Assembly (NCBI RefSeq): GCF_009695545.1
Contig: NZ_VUNS01000022.1
Span: 1 to 64,000 of the forward strand
Length of the DNA stretch: 64,000 nucleotides
Source: Victivallis lenta
GTDB taxonomy: Bacteria; Verrucomicrobiota; Lentisphaeria; Victivallales; Victivallaceae
Reading direction: 5' to 3'
Both the position numbers and the translations under genes were made by a program. A model generated the notes under the pieces. It ran no database searches, was not told the origin of the DNA, and was given only the letters and a program-made list of their open reading frames with translations. Of the stretch, positions 1-7,679 are shown one piece after another. Positions within the stretch are counted from its first letter, which is position 1. Every line of letters begins with the position of its first letter.

Positions 1-117
1 CGGCTTGAGCGGGAAGGCTATTTCCCATTCAAGCGGAAGATGGTCGGCACCAGCGTCAGATATCGCAACACTGATTTAACACGATACATTTTATCCCACG
101 ACGATATGGAAGAATAA
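1..117 (+). CDS. C-terminal end of an excisionase/AlpA-like helix-turn-helix protein (partial)
   Basis: An open frame enters from the left edge and stops at TAA 115-117. The 38 visible residues contain REGYFPFKRKMVGTSVRYR followed by NTDLTRYILSHDD. This matches the second half of the MerR-like HTH_17 domain of excisionases and AlpA regulators, where a G-x-FP turn, a basic strand and an R-x-x-D-L-x-x-(Y/W)-I helix end the domain. Such proteins bind attachment-site DNA and direct the recombinase towards excision, which fits the recombinase gene at 734-2032. The N-terminal recognition helix is outside the window, so the family call rests on the tail alone. Confidence 0.6.
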   Translation, partial: RLEREGYFPFKRKMVGTSVRYRNTDLTRYILSHDDMEE

Positions 118-122
118 TTATG

Positions 123-159
123 AAGGTTCGGCGGGGAGAGAGCTTCCCGCCGAACCTTT
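123..159 (+). terminator. Hairpin terminator after the excisionase-like gene
   Basis: A perfect 13-bp stem (aaggttcggcggg at 123-135 with its complement at 146-158) has a 10-nt loop and a short T run. It starts 5 bp after the stop codon of the partial gene. The following T tract is weak. Confidence 0.75.
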
Positions 160-661
160 AAATTGTTGTCTACCCGATTTTGAGGTGAACCCAAATAGTC
201 AGCAATTCTGCCAAGCATATCCAATGAAATTCATGCCGTTTTCGCCTCCAATCAGCTCTCCCTGTACTCCTGTCTTGCGGCTCGGATCGATGATATTTAT
301 TGCAGTCCAAACACAGCAATACCGTATTGAAACTTTGCCTTTTCCATATTCTTGAAATATCTGTATTGGGGGGCAATACTGCACTGATAGCTTACCCGAA
401 GTAAAATATTTCTCGACGGTTTAACATCTCAAATTTCAAATTCTACATCGAGAGCAACAGATGGATGACAACTTATATCTGGACGTGATATTTAAGCAAA
501 ATGATATAAAACTTAATTATCCAAACCATGATTGGCTAATTCAATGAATCGGCATATGGCCAAATGAAACTTTCAAATTTGAAACTGGAACTTTACGCTC
601 AGAATCTCAAAATCATCGTTTCAAATTCTCCACTTGCAGACTCATTTTCAGGGTGAAACGT
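160..661. other. About 500 bp without a convincing gene
   Basis: The stretch is AT-richer than the flanking chromosome. Only short overlapping open frames of about 60 codons on the minus strand are present; they have no recognisable domain and no good ribosome-binding site. It lies between the excisionase-like gene and the recombinase terminator. Confidence 0.5.
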
Positions 662-700
662 CTCAAAAAGAAAGCCCCCAGTTTCATTTTCTGGAGGCTT
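662..700 (-). terminator. Terminator of the tyrosine recombinase gene
   Basis: On the minus strand, GCCTCCAG pairs with CTGGGGGC across a 9-nt A-rich loop and is followed by TTTCTTTTT. The hairpin begins about 34 bp downstream of the recombinase stop codon at 734. Confidence 0.75.
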
Positions 701-733
701 AGCCTCAAGATACAAGCTATTATAAATAAGTAT

Positions 734-2032
734 TTATACTTTCAGGACGTGCCGGACACGGTTCAAAATTTCCTCGGCAGGGATATCGGGGATATCGAGC
801 AACTTCAATACTTCTTCGATCCGCTGACGGTCGGATTTGGTCGTGATAGAAGCCACCGCTGCAATCGCTTCCATTTGGGCCTCCTCTCCGACATGAATAT
901 AGTATTTATCAGCTATATCAGAGTCAGTGCCGAGAATTGAAAGCAATACGGCTTTCGGGACGCCCGCTTCGGCACAATGACTGGCAAAGCTGTGGCGCAG
1001 GGAATGAAAGCCGTAGACCGTTGCCTTCTTCTTGCGCCCCGGCACCTCCACGGATGGCTCCAACCCGATCCAGCGGATCACCCGGAGGATATCCAGGCCG
1101 ACTTTATTGCATCCGACATCTTTGCCGCTGGCGTCTTTCTGTTTATAGCGAGCCGCACAGTTCGGGCAGATATATTCATCACGCTTCCATGCCAACGCTT
1201 CCTGAAGCACCGTCAATAACTGATCGGCGATTGGTATTGTAACTTCTTTTCCGGTCTTGAATTGCTTGACCCAGATGCGCCGCCGTTCAAGATCAACCTT
1301 ATGCCATTGCAGCAGAACACAGTCTTTCAGCCGCTGGCCGGTAAACATCCCCAGATGATAGATGACCCGGATTTCCGGCTTGTTCTTCACTTTGTGCGTA
1401 GAATCGGCCAGTACGTCCAGCAATGCCTGTTCCTGCTCGCGAGTAAAGGCAAGACGGCGTGTATTGTGTTCCTGCTCTTCGCGGTCTTTACGCCACAGGA
1501 CAGGAGATTGAAAAGGAGAACCGTCGGGACAATACTCAATAAGAGTAGAGAAGATTTTCCGCAACCGTTTGATCTTACGGTTGTGCGTATCAACGGCCAG
1601 TTGACGTTCCCGGAGCTTTTGCGCATAGGCATCGGCGAGTTCCGGCGTCACTTCGTGAAGATATTGGCAGCTTTCCGGCAGAGATGCCAGAAAATCTCGC
1701 AAGTCGGCTTCATAATTGAGCCGTTCGTTTACGGTCGCAGGGGTAGCGCGGTTCGGATGCTTGGAATAAGTGTTCCACACCTCGGTAAGCGGCAACACGT
1801 TTGCCGGTTTGATCAGATTGCGCGCGTGAGCGACATGTGCCGAAACGACCTCTATGCTGGTTGCTTTCAGAATCGGAAGCAGCTCTTTGACTTTCCGTTT
1901 CGCTTCTTCCTGATTCTTGGTTTTCAGGCTGATCGCTTTTCGTTCACCATTGATCTGATAGCGATAATAGTAAATTCCGCTTGGTTTCTGGTAGATGGTG
2001 CCGACTTCCTGCTTCATGACTTTCCTCGCCAT
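734..2032 (-). CDS. Tyrosine recombinase (integrase)
   Basis: This 432-residue phage-type integrase should catalyse integration and excision of the element at the neighbouring tRNA-Arg. The N-terminal part resembles an arm-binding domain (GIYYYRYQINGERK), followed by a SAM-like core-binding region. The catalytic domain shows the R of TGQRLKD near residue 235, a beta-hairpin lysine (FKTGK), the HSLRHSFASH box, and the nucleophile in ADKYYIHV. The full catalytic set is therefore present and the length is normal for the family. Two starts are possible: 2032, or the Met at residue 6 (2017), which has AGGA six bases upstream. The gene reads away from the tRNA. Codon use and GC are lower than in the host genes to the right. 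Confidence 0.93.
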   Translation of the reverse strand: MARKVMKQEVGTIYQKPSGIYYYRYQINGERKAISLKTKNQEEAKRKVKELLPILKATSIEVVSAHVAHARNLIKPANVLPLTEVWNTYSKHPNRATPATVNERLNYEADLRDFLASLPESCQYLHEVTPELADAYAQKLRERQLAVDTHNRKIKRLRKIFSTLIEYCPDGSPFQSPVLWRKDREEQEHNTRRLAFTREQEQALLDVLADSTHKVKNKPEIRVIYHLGMFTGQRLKDCVLLQWHKVDLERRRIWVKQFKTGKEVTIPIADQLLTVLQEALAWKRDEYICPNCAARYKQKDASGKDVGCNKVGLDILRVIRWIGLEPSVEVPGRKKKATVYGFHSLRHSFASHCAEAGVPKAVLLSILGTDSDIADKYYIHVGEEAQMEAIAAVASITTKSDRQRIEEVLKLLDIPDIPAEEILNRVRHVLKV

Positions 2033-2142
2033 TGCCCTGTTTCCTCGTAACTATCCTTGTGAGCTAAAATACCACTGATTTCGAGGATTGAAAGGCGGGA
2101 ACGGCACCGAATGGCACTTTTTTGAGGAATCTGAGGGTAAAA

Positions 2143-2219
2143 TGGTACACCCAAAGGGACTTGAACCCCTAACCTTCTGGTCCGTAGCCAGACGCTCTAT
2201 CCAATTGAGCTATGGGTGC
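2143..2219 (-). tRNA. tRNA-Arg, anticodon ACG
   Basis: The reverse complement folds as a canonical 77-nt tRNA with an encoded CCA. The acceptor stem GCACCCA pairs with TGGGTGT (one G-T pair), the D arm is AGCTCAATTGGATAGAGC, the anticodon loop is CTACGGA, and the T arm is GGGGTTCAAGTCCC. The loop gives anticodon ACG, read as ICG after deamination, for arginine CGN codons. The 3' end faces the integrase gene, marking it as the insertion target of the element at 1-2142. Confidence 0.96.
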
Positions 2220-2458
2220 ACGTGATTGACGGATTGTTCCTGTCAATGGAAAGTTAATATACACCGGTTCCGGTGGAAATGCAAGCGGAATTCCGGCTTT
2301 TTCAGGTCAAATTTTTGAAAAATCCGGAATTTTTCTTTTTCCGCAACATTGCCGGATTGTAATCTTTCGGCAATCTTCCGGCAATACCGGCGGTGTATGT
2401 TATGATATAAGCAGCACGGAGAAGAGGAGAGATGCAATCCGTGCGGAAAGGTGATGAG

Positions 2459-2572
2459 ATGGAAAAGAAATCAAATAAATCAAACATGTTCCTGGCCATG
2501 CTTCTGGCGGCGGCTTCCGTTTCCTGCGGATATGCGATCGAACCGGTCGCCATGGTCCGCAGCGGCGACTAG
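2459..2572 (+). CDS. Tiny predicted lipoprotein, 37 residues
   Basis: The frame starts at ATG 2459 after an AAGGTGATGAG stretch and ends at TAG 2570-2572. The product has a basic start (MEKKSNKSN), a hydrophobic run (MFLAMLLAAASVS) and a cysteine at position 23 in a lipobox-like SVSC context, leaving a mature peptide of only 15 residues. I do not recognise the family. The scale resembles entericidin-type lipopeptides, but the mature sequence does not match. The next small membrane peptide starts 4 bp downstream, suggesting a two-gene unit that ends at the terminator at 2801. It is not conserved enough to my eye to name. Confidence 0.5.
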   Translation: MEKKSNKSNMFLAMLLAAASVSCGYAIEPVAMVRSGD

Positions 2573-2576
2573 CCGC

Positions 2577-2726
2577 ATGAAGTGTTCGTTTTTGATCCTG
2601 GTGGCGGCAACCGTGCTGGGGTTGTTCATATTTGCCGCATTTTCCCGGCCGGAGTCCGCTGTTCCGGCCGAAGCCGGAGACGGCGGCGAACCGCCGGAAG
2701 GGGGACGGGGCGGCTTCGGGCAGTGA
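2577..2726 (+). CDS. Small single-pass membrane peptide, 49 residues
   Basis: The frame starts at ATG 2577, 4 bp after the stop of the preceding tiny lipoprotein. The product begins MKCSFLILVAATVLGLFIF, one membrane-spanning or signal segment, followed by an acidic, proline- and glycine-rich tail ending GGRGGFGQ. No domain is recognised. Close spacing with the upstream peptide and a strong terminator downstream are the main reasons to believe it. An alternative is that neither frame is translated and the region is a transcribed leader. Confidence 0.45.
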   Translation: MKCSFLILVAATVLGLFIFAAFSRPESAVPAEAGDGGEPPEGGRGGFGQ

Positions 2727-2800
2727 TTCCCGGAGAGACCGGAGAAAACGAACGGAAACCGAGTGCGCCGGGAAACGGAAGTTTTCCGACTGTCGGATCA

Positions 2801-2836
2801 GGAGAATCGGGCGCGCCCCCCGGTTCTCCCTTTTTT
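2801..2836 (+). terminator. Rho-independent terminator, possibly bidirectional
   Basis: GGAGAA-TCGGG pairs with CCCGG-TTCTCC around a short GC loop and is followed by six T residues at 2831-2836. It closes the small-peptide unit and lies 20 bp beyond the stop of the converging AraC gene. Confidence 0.75.
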
Positions 2837-2856
2837 CGTCCCGGAACGGCAGTGCT

Positions 2857-3639
2857 TCAGCCGTTCGGCTGCTGCCGCCGGCGATACTCTCCGGGCGGCA
2901 TCCCCGAAGTGCGGCGGAAGGCGCGGTAGAAGCTCTCGAGGTTCTCGAATCCGCACTCCTCCGAAATGGTCTTGATATTGTCGTCGCTGCCCGCCAGCCG
3001 GATGCGGGCCAGCCGCAGCCGGTAATTCAGCAGATATTGATGCGGACTCACACCGAGATGTTTGTGAAAAAGCGCATATAAATACGGCTCGCTGACGCCG
3101 GCCCGCAGCGCCATGTCCCTGACCGAGAAGGTCAGCACCTTCGTGTCGCGCATCATCGCCAGCGCCCGGGCCAGCGGCTTCGGGTAGGCGGCCGCCGCGT
3201 TGCGCCGGCTGCAGATGTAGCTCTCCCAGAACAGCCGCCGGTGCACGTATTCGCAAAGATAGGTGCGGTCGATCGTTTCGTCGTGGAAACGGCCGACCGC
3301 TTCGTCGACAAATGCGTCCAGCGCGGGCTCGCTGCTCCAGCCGCTCACCCTCGGCACCGTCCGGCGGTCCTCCGGGACCCGGAAGCGGACGGCGAGACAG
3401 CGGTACGGATCGTCCGGCGGCGTTCGGAAGATCGTGTATTCGCCCGCCGTATGCCAGAAGATCGTTCCGCGCTCATACTCCCGGACCGTCCCTTCCTGCT
3501 CGAAAAAAATACGACCGCCGATCATGACCTCGACGATTTCGGTGCCGGGAGCGATTTCAACCGGCCGGATCGGACGGTTGGCGGGGGCGATGAAAATGCT
3601 GACCCCCAGAAGTTCGGTCGGCCGGTTGATTCCCTGCAT
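2857..3639 (-). CDS. AraC-family transcriptional regulator
   Basis: This is a 260-residue regulator with an N-terminal cupin-like sensing half (FIAPANRPIRPVEIAPG, then FWHTAGEYTIFR) and a C-terminal double helix-turn-helix. The second HTH is the diagnostic ECGFENLESFYRAFRRTSG followed by MPPGEYRR; the first is SVRDMALRAGVSEPYLYALFHKHLG. Such proteins usually sense a sugar and activate nearby catabolic genes. It is transcribed divergently from the isomerase and oxidoreductase pair at 4120-6058, which are its likely targets. The start ATG at 3637-3639 has GAGG eight bases upstream. The ligand is unknown. Confidence 0.9.
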   Translation of the reverse strand: MQGINRPTELLGVSIFIAPANRPIRPVEIAPGTEIVEVMIGGRIFFEQEGTVREYERGTIFWHTAGEYTIFRTPPDDPYRCLAVRFRVPEDRRTVPRVSGWSSEPALDAFVDEAVGRFHDETIDRTYLCEYVHRRLFWESYICSRRNAAAAYPKPLARALAMMRDTKVLTFSVRDMALRAGVSEPYLYALFHKHLGVSPHQYLLNYRLRLARIRLAGSDDNIKTISEECGFENLESFYRAFRRTSGMPPGEYRRRQQPNG

Positions 3640-3857
3640 ATTTTCCGCCTCAAGAGATAAGTGGTAAAAAAATAATAGGTTTGGTAAATTGTCAAAACCT
3701 TCTCCACGTTATAAAATATATAAAGTATTTGTTTTTTTGCAATATTCGGATGTATTGAATTTCGAAAAAAAAGGGGATGGTATACCACACCATCAAAATA
3801 TTAACAATGCCTTTCCCGCAGGTGTAAGTACGGCGGAGCCGCACGGTACATCGGAGA

Positions 3858-4004
3858 CGGGCACGATGCGCAGTGTCGGGCACGGTCTTTCAGACGGGCA
3901 CGATACGCAGTGTCGGGCACGGTCTTTCAGACGGGCACGATACGCAGTGTCGGGCACGGTCTTTCAGACGGGCACGATACGCAGTGTCGGGCACGGTCTT
4001 TTCA
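3858..4004. repeat. Four-copy 37-bp tandem repeat
   Basis: The unit begins cgggcacgatacgcagtgtc and ends ggtctttcaga. Copies start at 3858, 3895, 3932 and 3969. The first has one substitution (gatgcg for gatacg) and the last is cut after about 33 bp. Each unit itself contains two copies of CGGGCAC. There are no spacers between units, so it is not a CRISPR. It lies in the long leader between the AraC gene and the sugar isomerase gene. Confidence 0.95.
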
Positions 4005-4119
4005 GCGGGAGGGGCTCCCGAAAAGGGCCCGGAGCTTTTGGGCAGCCAGTCCGAAAGACCCGGAGTCCGCGGCCGAAGAAACGGCTGCTTTTCGGGGAAC
4101 ATCAATCAGGAGTCGGGTC

Positions 4120-4878
4120 ATGTTTCAGGCGGCAGTACAGCTTTATTCATTCCGCGATCAGTGCGCCAAGGATTTCGTGGATGTTCTGAAGCTGGTTTCG
4201 ATCATCGGATTCAAGGGCGTGGAGCCGGCCGGCTTCTACGACCTGAAGCCGGCGGAGTTCCGGAAAATCGTGAACGACCTCGGCATGGAGGTCTGTTCGG
4301 CACACGGCCCCTGGTGCCGTTCGGAGGAGCAGATTCCGGAGATCGTCGACACGCTCGGCGAACTCGGGCTCTCCACCTGCGTCTGCGGCTTCGGCCCGAA
4401 CGAATTCAGGGATATGGACGCGATCAGGCGCACGGCGGAGATGACCTCCGTCTGGCAGGAAAAGCTCGAGAAGCAGGGAATCACTCTCTTCCAGCACAAT
4501 CACGCATTCGAGTTCGACCTTGTCGACGGCCGGCCGGCCTACGACATCTACGCCGAGCTCTGCCCGAAGATGAAGTTCGAGATCGACTGCTACTGGTCCG
4601 CGAACCACGGCAAGGCCGATCCGGTCGAAGTCATGAAGCGCTACCGCGAAAGAACGATCCTCATCCATATGAAGGACGGCGTGCTTGACCCGGATATCCC
4701 GCTGATTCCGCTCGGTTCCGGCAAGCTGCCGATTCCGGCGATTCTCGCGGAGGCCGATCCGAAGCTCGTGAAGTGGGTCATCGTCGAACTCGACAACTGC
4801 GCGATCGACATCTACCGCGGCATAAAGAAAAGCTATCAGTATCTGACGAAAAACGGCCTCTGCATCGGCAACCGTTGA
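4120..4878 (+). CDS. Sugar phosphate isomerase/epimerase, xylose-isomerase-like TIM barrel
   Basis: The 252-residue product belongs to the AP endonuclease 2 / xylose-isomerase-like barrel family. Visible hallmarks are AVQLYSFRDQ at the first strand, GFKGVEPAGF, the metal-ligand region FQHNHAFEF, FEIDCYWSANHG, and HMKDG near the end. These supply the Glu/Asp/His metal site used for aldose-ketose interconversion or epimerisation of polyols and sugars. I chose ATG 4120 because AGGAG lies seven bases upstream and the barrel begins at once. Longer upstream frames run through the 37-bp repeats and are not credible. It is followed 31-43 bp later by a Gfo/Idh/MocA dehydrogenase, a common partner in inositol-type or keto-sugar pathways. 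The substrate is unknown. Confidence 0.88.
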   Translation: MFQAAVQLYSFRDQCAKDFVDVLKLVSIIGFKGVEPAGFYDLKPAEFRKIVNDLGMEVCSAHGPWCRSEEQIPEIVDTLGELGLSTCVCGFGPNEFRDMDAIRRTAEMTSVWQEKLEKQGITLFQHNHAFEFDLVDGRPAYDIYAELCPKMKFEIDCYWSANHGKADPVEVMKRYRERTILIHMKDGVLDPDIPLIPLGSGKLPIPAILAEADPKLVKWVIVELDNCAIDIYRGIKKSYQYLTKNGLCIGNR

Positions 4879-4921
4879 GCGTCATCGCATAACTGTCACA
4901 GAACAAGGAATGGATTTCAAG

Positions 4922-6058
4922 ATGAAGAAAACGAAACTCGGCGTGATCGGCTGCGGCATGATCTCCGGCGCCTACCTGAAGGCGGCCTCCCGCTTCCGCA
5001 ACATCGAAATCGTGGCGGGGTCGGACATCGTTCCGGGCCGCGCCGCCGCGAAGCGCGACGAATTCAAGGAGTTCGGATACAGCGAAGAGACCTTCCGCGC
5101 CTACGACGCGAATCCGGACGGGACCAACGCGGAGCTGCTCTCCGACCCCGAAATCGAGGTCGTACTGAACCTGACTCCGCCGAAACAGCATTCGCGGGTT
5201 GACCTCGAGATCCTGAATGCCGGCAAACATGCGTATTCCGAAAAGCCGTTCGGCGTGAACCTCGAAGACGCGATGAAGGTCATGAAGCTCGCCGAAGAGA
5301 AGAATCTCCGCTGCGGCTGCGCGCCGGACACGTTCCTCGGCGGCGGCCAGCAGACCGCCCGCAAGCTGATCGACGACGGCTGGATCGGCAAACCGCTGGC
5401 CGGCACCGCGCTCGTCATGGGGCGCGGGCCGGAGAAGTGGCCGCAGGCTCCGTTCTTCTTCGATTACGGCGCCGGCCCGATGCTGGACCTCGGCCCGTAC
5501 TACATCACGACGCTGGTCAACATGCTCGGCCCCGCGAAGCGCGTCACGGCCTTCACGAAGAAGTTCGACGACATGCGCACCGGCGGCCCGGAGACGCAGC
5601 CGCCCGTCTACCCGATCAACGTCACGACCCACCTGACCGGCGTGATCGAATTCGAATGCGGGGCGCTCATCACCATGATCAGCAGCTTCGACGTCTGGAA
5701 GCACGGCCACTGCCCGATCGAAATCTACGGTTCGGAAGGTTCGCTGCAGGTTCCGGACCCGAACACGTTCGGCGGCCCGGTCCGCGTCTTCCGCAAGGGT
5801 TACGAGGATTGGCAGGATGTGCCGATGCCGTTCGGCTACACCGACAACTCGCGCAGCATCGGCGCGGTGGATATGGTCAACGCGATCAAGTCCGGCCGCC
5901 CGCACCGCGCGAACAACAAGCTGGCATATCACGTGCTTGAGATCATGTGCTCGTTCGACAAGTCGAGCTCGGCCGGCAGACCGGTCGATATCGAGAGCAC
6001 CTGCGAACGCCCGGCGCCGCTGCCGCTCGGCCTTGACGACGGTTTCCTTGACGACTGA
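4922..6058 (+). CDS. Gfo/Idh/MocA-family oxidoreductase
   Basis: This is an NAD(P)-dependent sugar or polyol dehydrogenase of about 378 residues. The Rossmann fold is at the N-terminus (LGVIGCGMISGAYLKAA), followed by VVLNLTPPKQH and the EKPFG motif whose lysine is catalytic in the family. The C-terminal half is the alpha/beta substrate domain (DYGAGPMLDLGPYY). An upstream ATG at 4910 is possible but directly abuts AAGGA; ATG 4922 has better spacing. It probably forms an operon with the isomerase at 4120-4878 and ends at the hairpin at 6084. The substrate cannot be read from sequence. Confidence 0.92.
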   Translation: MKKTKLGVIGCGMISGAYLKAASRFRNIEIVAGSDIVPGRAAAKRDEFKEFGYSEETFRAYDANPDGTNAELLSDPEIEVVLNLTPPKQHSRVDLEILNAGKHAYSEKPFGVNLEDAMKVMKLAEEKNLRCGCAPDTFLGGGQQTARKLIDDGWIGKPLAGTALVMGRGPEKWPQAPFFFDYGAGPMLDLGPYYITTLVNMLGPAKRVTAFTKKFDDMRTGGPETQPPVYPINVTTHLTGVIEFECGALITMISSFDVWKHGHCPIEIYGSEGSLQVPDPNTFGGPVRVFRKGYEDWQDVPMPFGYTDNSRSIGAVDMVNAIKSGRPHRANNKLAYHVLEIMCSFDKSSSAGRPVDIESTCERPAPLPLGLDDGFLDD

Positions 6059-6083
6059 GGAAACTTTCCTTTTCTGAATCTCT

Positions 6084-6133
6084 TCACCGCTTTTTCCCGC
6101 CGGCAGCTCCGGACGGAAAAAAGCGGTGATTTT
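6084..6133 (+). terminator. Terminator of the isomerase-oxidoreductase operon
   Basis: TCACCGCTTTTTTCC-type arms (6084-6097 and about 6115-6129) form a long stem with a GC-rich loop and are followed by TTTT at 6130-6133, 26 bp after the oxidoreductase stop. Confidence 0.8.
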
Positions 6134-6270
6134 CCGCCATACGAAAAAATCGGGTTCAGAGCTTATCAACCGACGAACTCCGATGATCCGGCACGGCTCC
6201 AGATCAATCGGAGTATTCCTGAATCGTGCAAAAATGGCGATGCGCGGGAAAGAGAGGCGCCTGCGCGCCT

Positions 6271-6825
6271 TCACCGCGCAGACGCGCGATCCCCGGCCTC
6301 CGGGCCGAAACCGTTGAAGAAGGCTCTTTCGGCGAAGCTTTTCCTGCGGACCCGGACCGGCGGCTCCGCGGCACGGCCGACCGGCAGGAAGCAGACCAGC
6401 TCACAGGACTCAGGAACCCCCAGAAGCTCCGCCATCTTCCTGCCGATCGCGTCGGCGTCGGTGATGTGGCCTTCGATCCAACAGCTCTGGTAACCGAGCC
6501 CGACAATGGCCAGCAGCATGTTTTCAATCGCGGCGGAATAGTCCTGCACACTGAAACAACGGTCCCGGTAGGCCGGAATCCGCTGCGTCAACACACAGAT
6601 CATCGCGGGAGCCCGGTGGCCGACCGGCGGTACGACAACATCGTAAAGCCTGCCGAGCAACTCCGCGTCGTTCACCGCGATCAGGCTGACGGTCTGCTTG
6701 TTGCAGCCGGAGGGAGCGGCGAGACCGGCCTCCAGAATCCGCTTCAGGTCCGCTTCGGGAACCGGAACCTCCTCATATCTGCCCCGGTAGCTTGTCCGCT
6801 CCAGAATCGCGGTCATGACATCCAT
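6271..6825 (-). CDS. Nitroreductase-family protein
   Basis: This 184-residue FMN-dependent nitroreductase-fold protein begins MDVMTAILERTSYRGRYEEV, the typical start with the FMN-phosphate-binding arginine and serine. It continues with AAPSGCNKQ, an FMN-contact segment, and SAAIENMLLAIVGLGYQSCWIEG, the conserved dimer helix. I start it at 6825, where GGGAG lies five bases upstream; the frame extends further but without domain sequence. It is the last gene of a three-gene minus-strand operon, 23 bp after the phosphodiesterase gene. The physiological electron acceptor is unknown. Confidence 0.88.
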   Translation of the reverse strand: MDVMTAILERTSYRGRYEEVPVPEADLKRILEAGLAAPSGCNKQTVSLIAVNDAELLGRLYDVVVPPVGHRAPAMICVLTQRIPAYRDRCFSVQDYSAAIENMLLAIVGLGYQSCWIEGHITDADAIGRKMAELLGVPESCELVCFLPVGRAAEPPVRVRRKSFAERAFFNGFGPEAGDRASAR

Positions 6826-6848
6826 ATCGTCTCCCCTTCCCGTCCGGC

Positions 6849-7679
6849 TCACCGGAGCGGCTTTTCCCAGGTCCGGACTGCAAAATATTCCGCGCACAGC
6901 AGGCAGAACCGGTTCGGATAATCGACCGCGAACGAACGCACCCCGAGATCGAGCACGGCAAACAGGTCTTCGCGTTCGAACTGCCACGGCAGCGCCTGCA
7001 GCAGCACCCCCTTCGCCTGCGCGGCGGCGAGCATGCGGCGCACCTCGTCCGGCGGAAGCGCGTAACGCCAGAACTTCCGCTCCGGGTCGTCGTTCAGATG
7101 GATCTGAACCTGTTCGAAACCGCCGAACTCCCGCGCGGCCAGCGCGTCGAAACGGGCCGTGATCTCCCCCGGCGCGCCGCCGAGCCAGATCTTGATCCGG
7201 ACTTCAGGCTGGAGCTGCCTGAAGCGGGCGGCGACCGCCTCGTCGGTGGTGGCGAGCGTAAGCTGCTTTGCGACGCCGAAGCGGGCGATCAGCTCCGAAA
7301 GCTGCTCCAGCGGCGCATTCTTGTAGTCGATGACGATCTCTTTCCGGACATCGCCGCGCAGCTTGGCGAGAAGCTCGTCGATCGATGGGATCACCTGCTC
7401 CGGGTAGCGGTCGCTGCCGATATCGCAGCGACGGACCCGCGCATACGGCAGCTCCGCAATCGGCGTGCGGCCGGTCTCCTCGTCGATCTCCCGCGCGGTG
7501 CGCCCGAGTTTGCCGTCGTGCAGCGAAAGCAGCCGCCCGTCCGCCGTGGCATTCACGTCCGCCTCGGGCGTGCCGCCGAGCATCCAGGCGTATTCGAAAC
7601 CGACCGGCGTCGACTCCGGCAGCTCATAACCGCCGCCGCCGCGGTGCGCTTCCCACAAAATGATCCCGTCACCCGTCAT
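6849..7679 (-). CDS. Glycerophosphodiester phosphodiesterase family protein
   Basis: The 276-residue product shows the GDPD signatures: HRGGGGYELPESTPVGFEYA with the first catalytic histidine, EADVNATADGRLLSLHDGKL with the metal-binding Glu and Asp and the second histidine, and a late barrel strand near VRSFAVDYPNRF. It would hydrolyse glycerophosphodiesters or a related phosphodiester to an alcohol and glycerol 3-phosphate. No signal peptide is seen. ATG 7679 has AAAGGA six bases upstream, and the gene overlaps the end of the PocR-AraC gene by 11 bp, so translation is likely coupled. The DVNATADG box is the typical ELDVxxTxDG with small changes. Confidence 0.88.
   Translation of the reverse strand: MTGDGIILWEAHRGGGGYELPESTPVGFEYAWMLGGTPEADVNATADGRLLSLHDGKLGRTAREIDEETGRTPIAELPYARVRRCDIGSDRYPEQVIPSIDELLAKLRGDVRKEIVIDYKNAPLEQLSELIARFGVAKQLTLATTDEAVAARFRQLQPEVRIKIWLGGAPGEITARFDALAAREFGGFEQVQIHLNDDPERKFWRYALPPDEVRRMLAAAQAKGVLLQALPWQFEREDLFAVLDLGVRSFAVDYPNRFCLLCAEYFAVRTWEKPLR

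Larger units (their letters stand above)
1..2142. mobile_element. Terminal part of an element integrated at tRNA-Arg
   Basis: The segment carries the end of an excisionase-like gene, a gene-poor stretch of lower GC, and a tyrosine recombinase gene whose start lies about 110 bp from the 3' end of a tRNA-Arg gene. A recombinase beside the 3' end of a tRNA is the standard layout of genomic islands and integrative elements. The other end lies to the left of the window, where a second copy of the tRNA 3' segment would be expected. The exact junction inside the tRNA cannot be fixed without that copy. Confidence 0.7.

Noticed and set aside
170-384. Small minus-strand frames near the left edge
   Set aside because: They overlap each other in different frames, have no ribosome site and no recognisable sequence.
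3858-4004. Possible CRISPR array
   Set aside because: The 37-bp units are directly adjacent with no spacers, and no cas genes are in the window.
4778-6274. Open frame of 498 codons on the minus strand over the Gfo/Idh/MocA gene
   Set aside because: The composition is that of a complementary shadow of a real gene (long Asp/Val/Arg runs), and the plus-strand gene is well supported.
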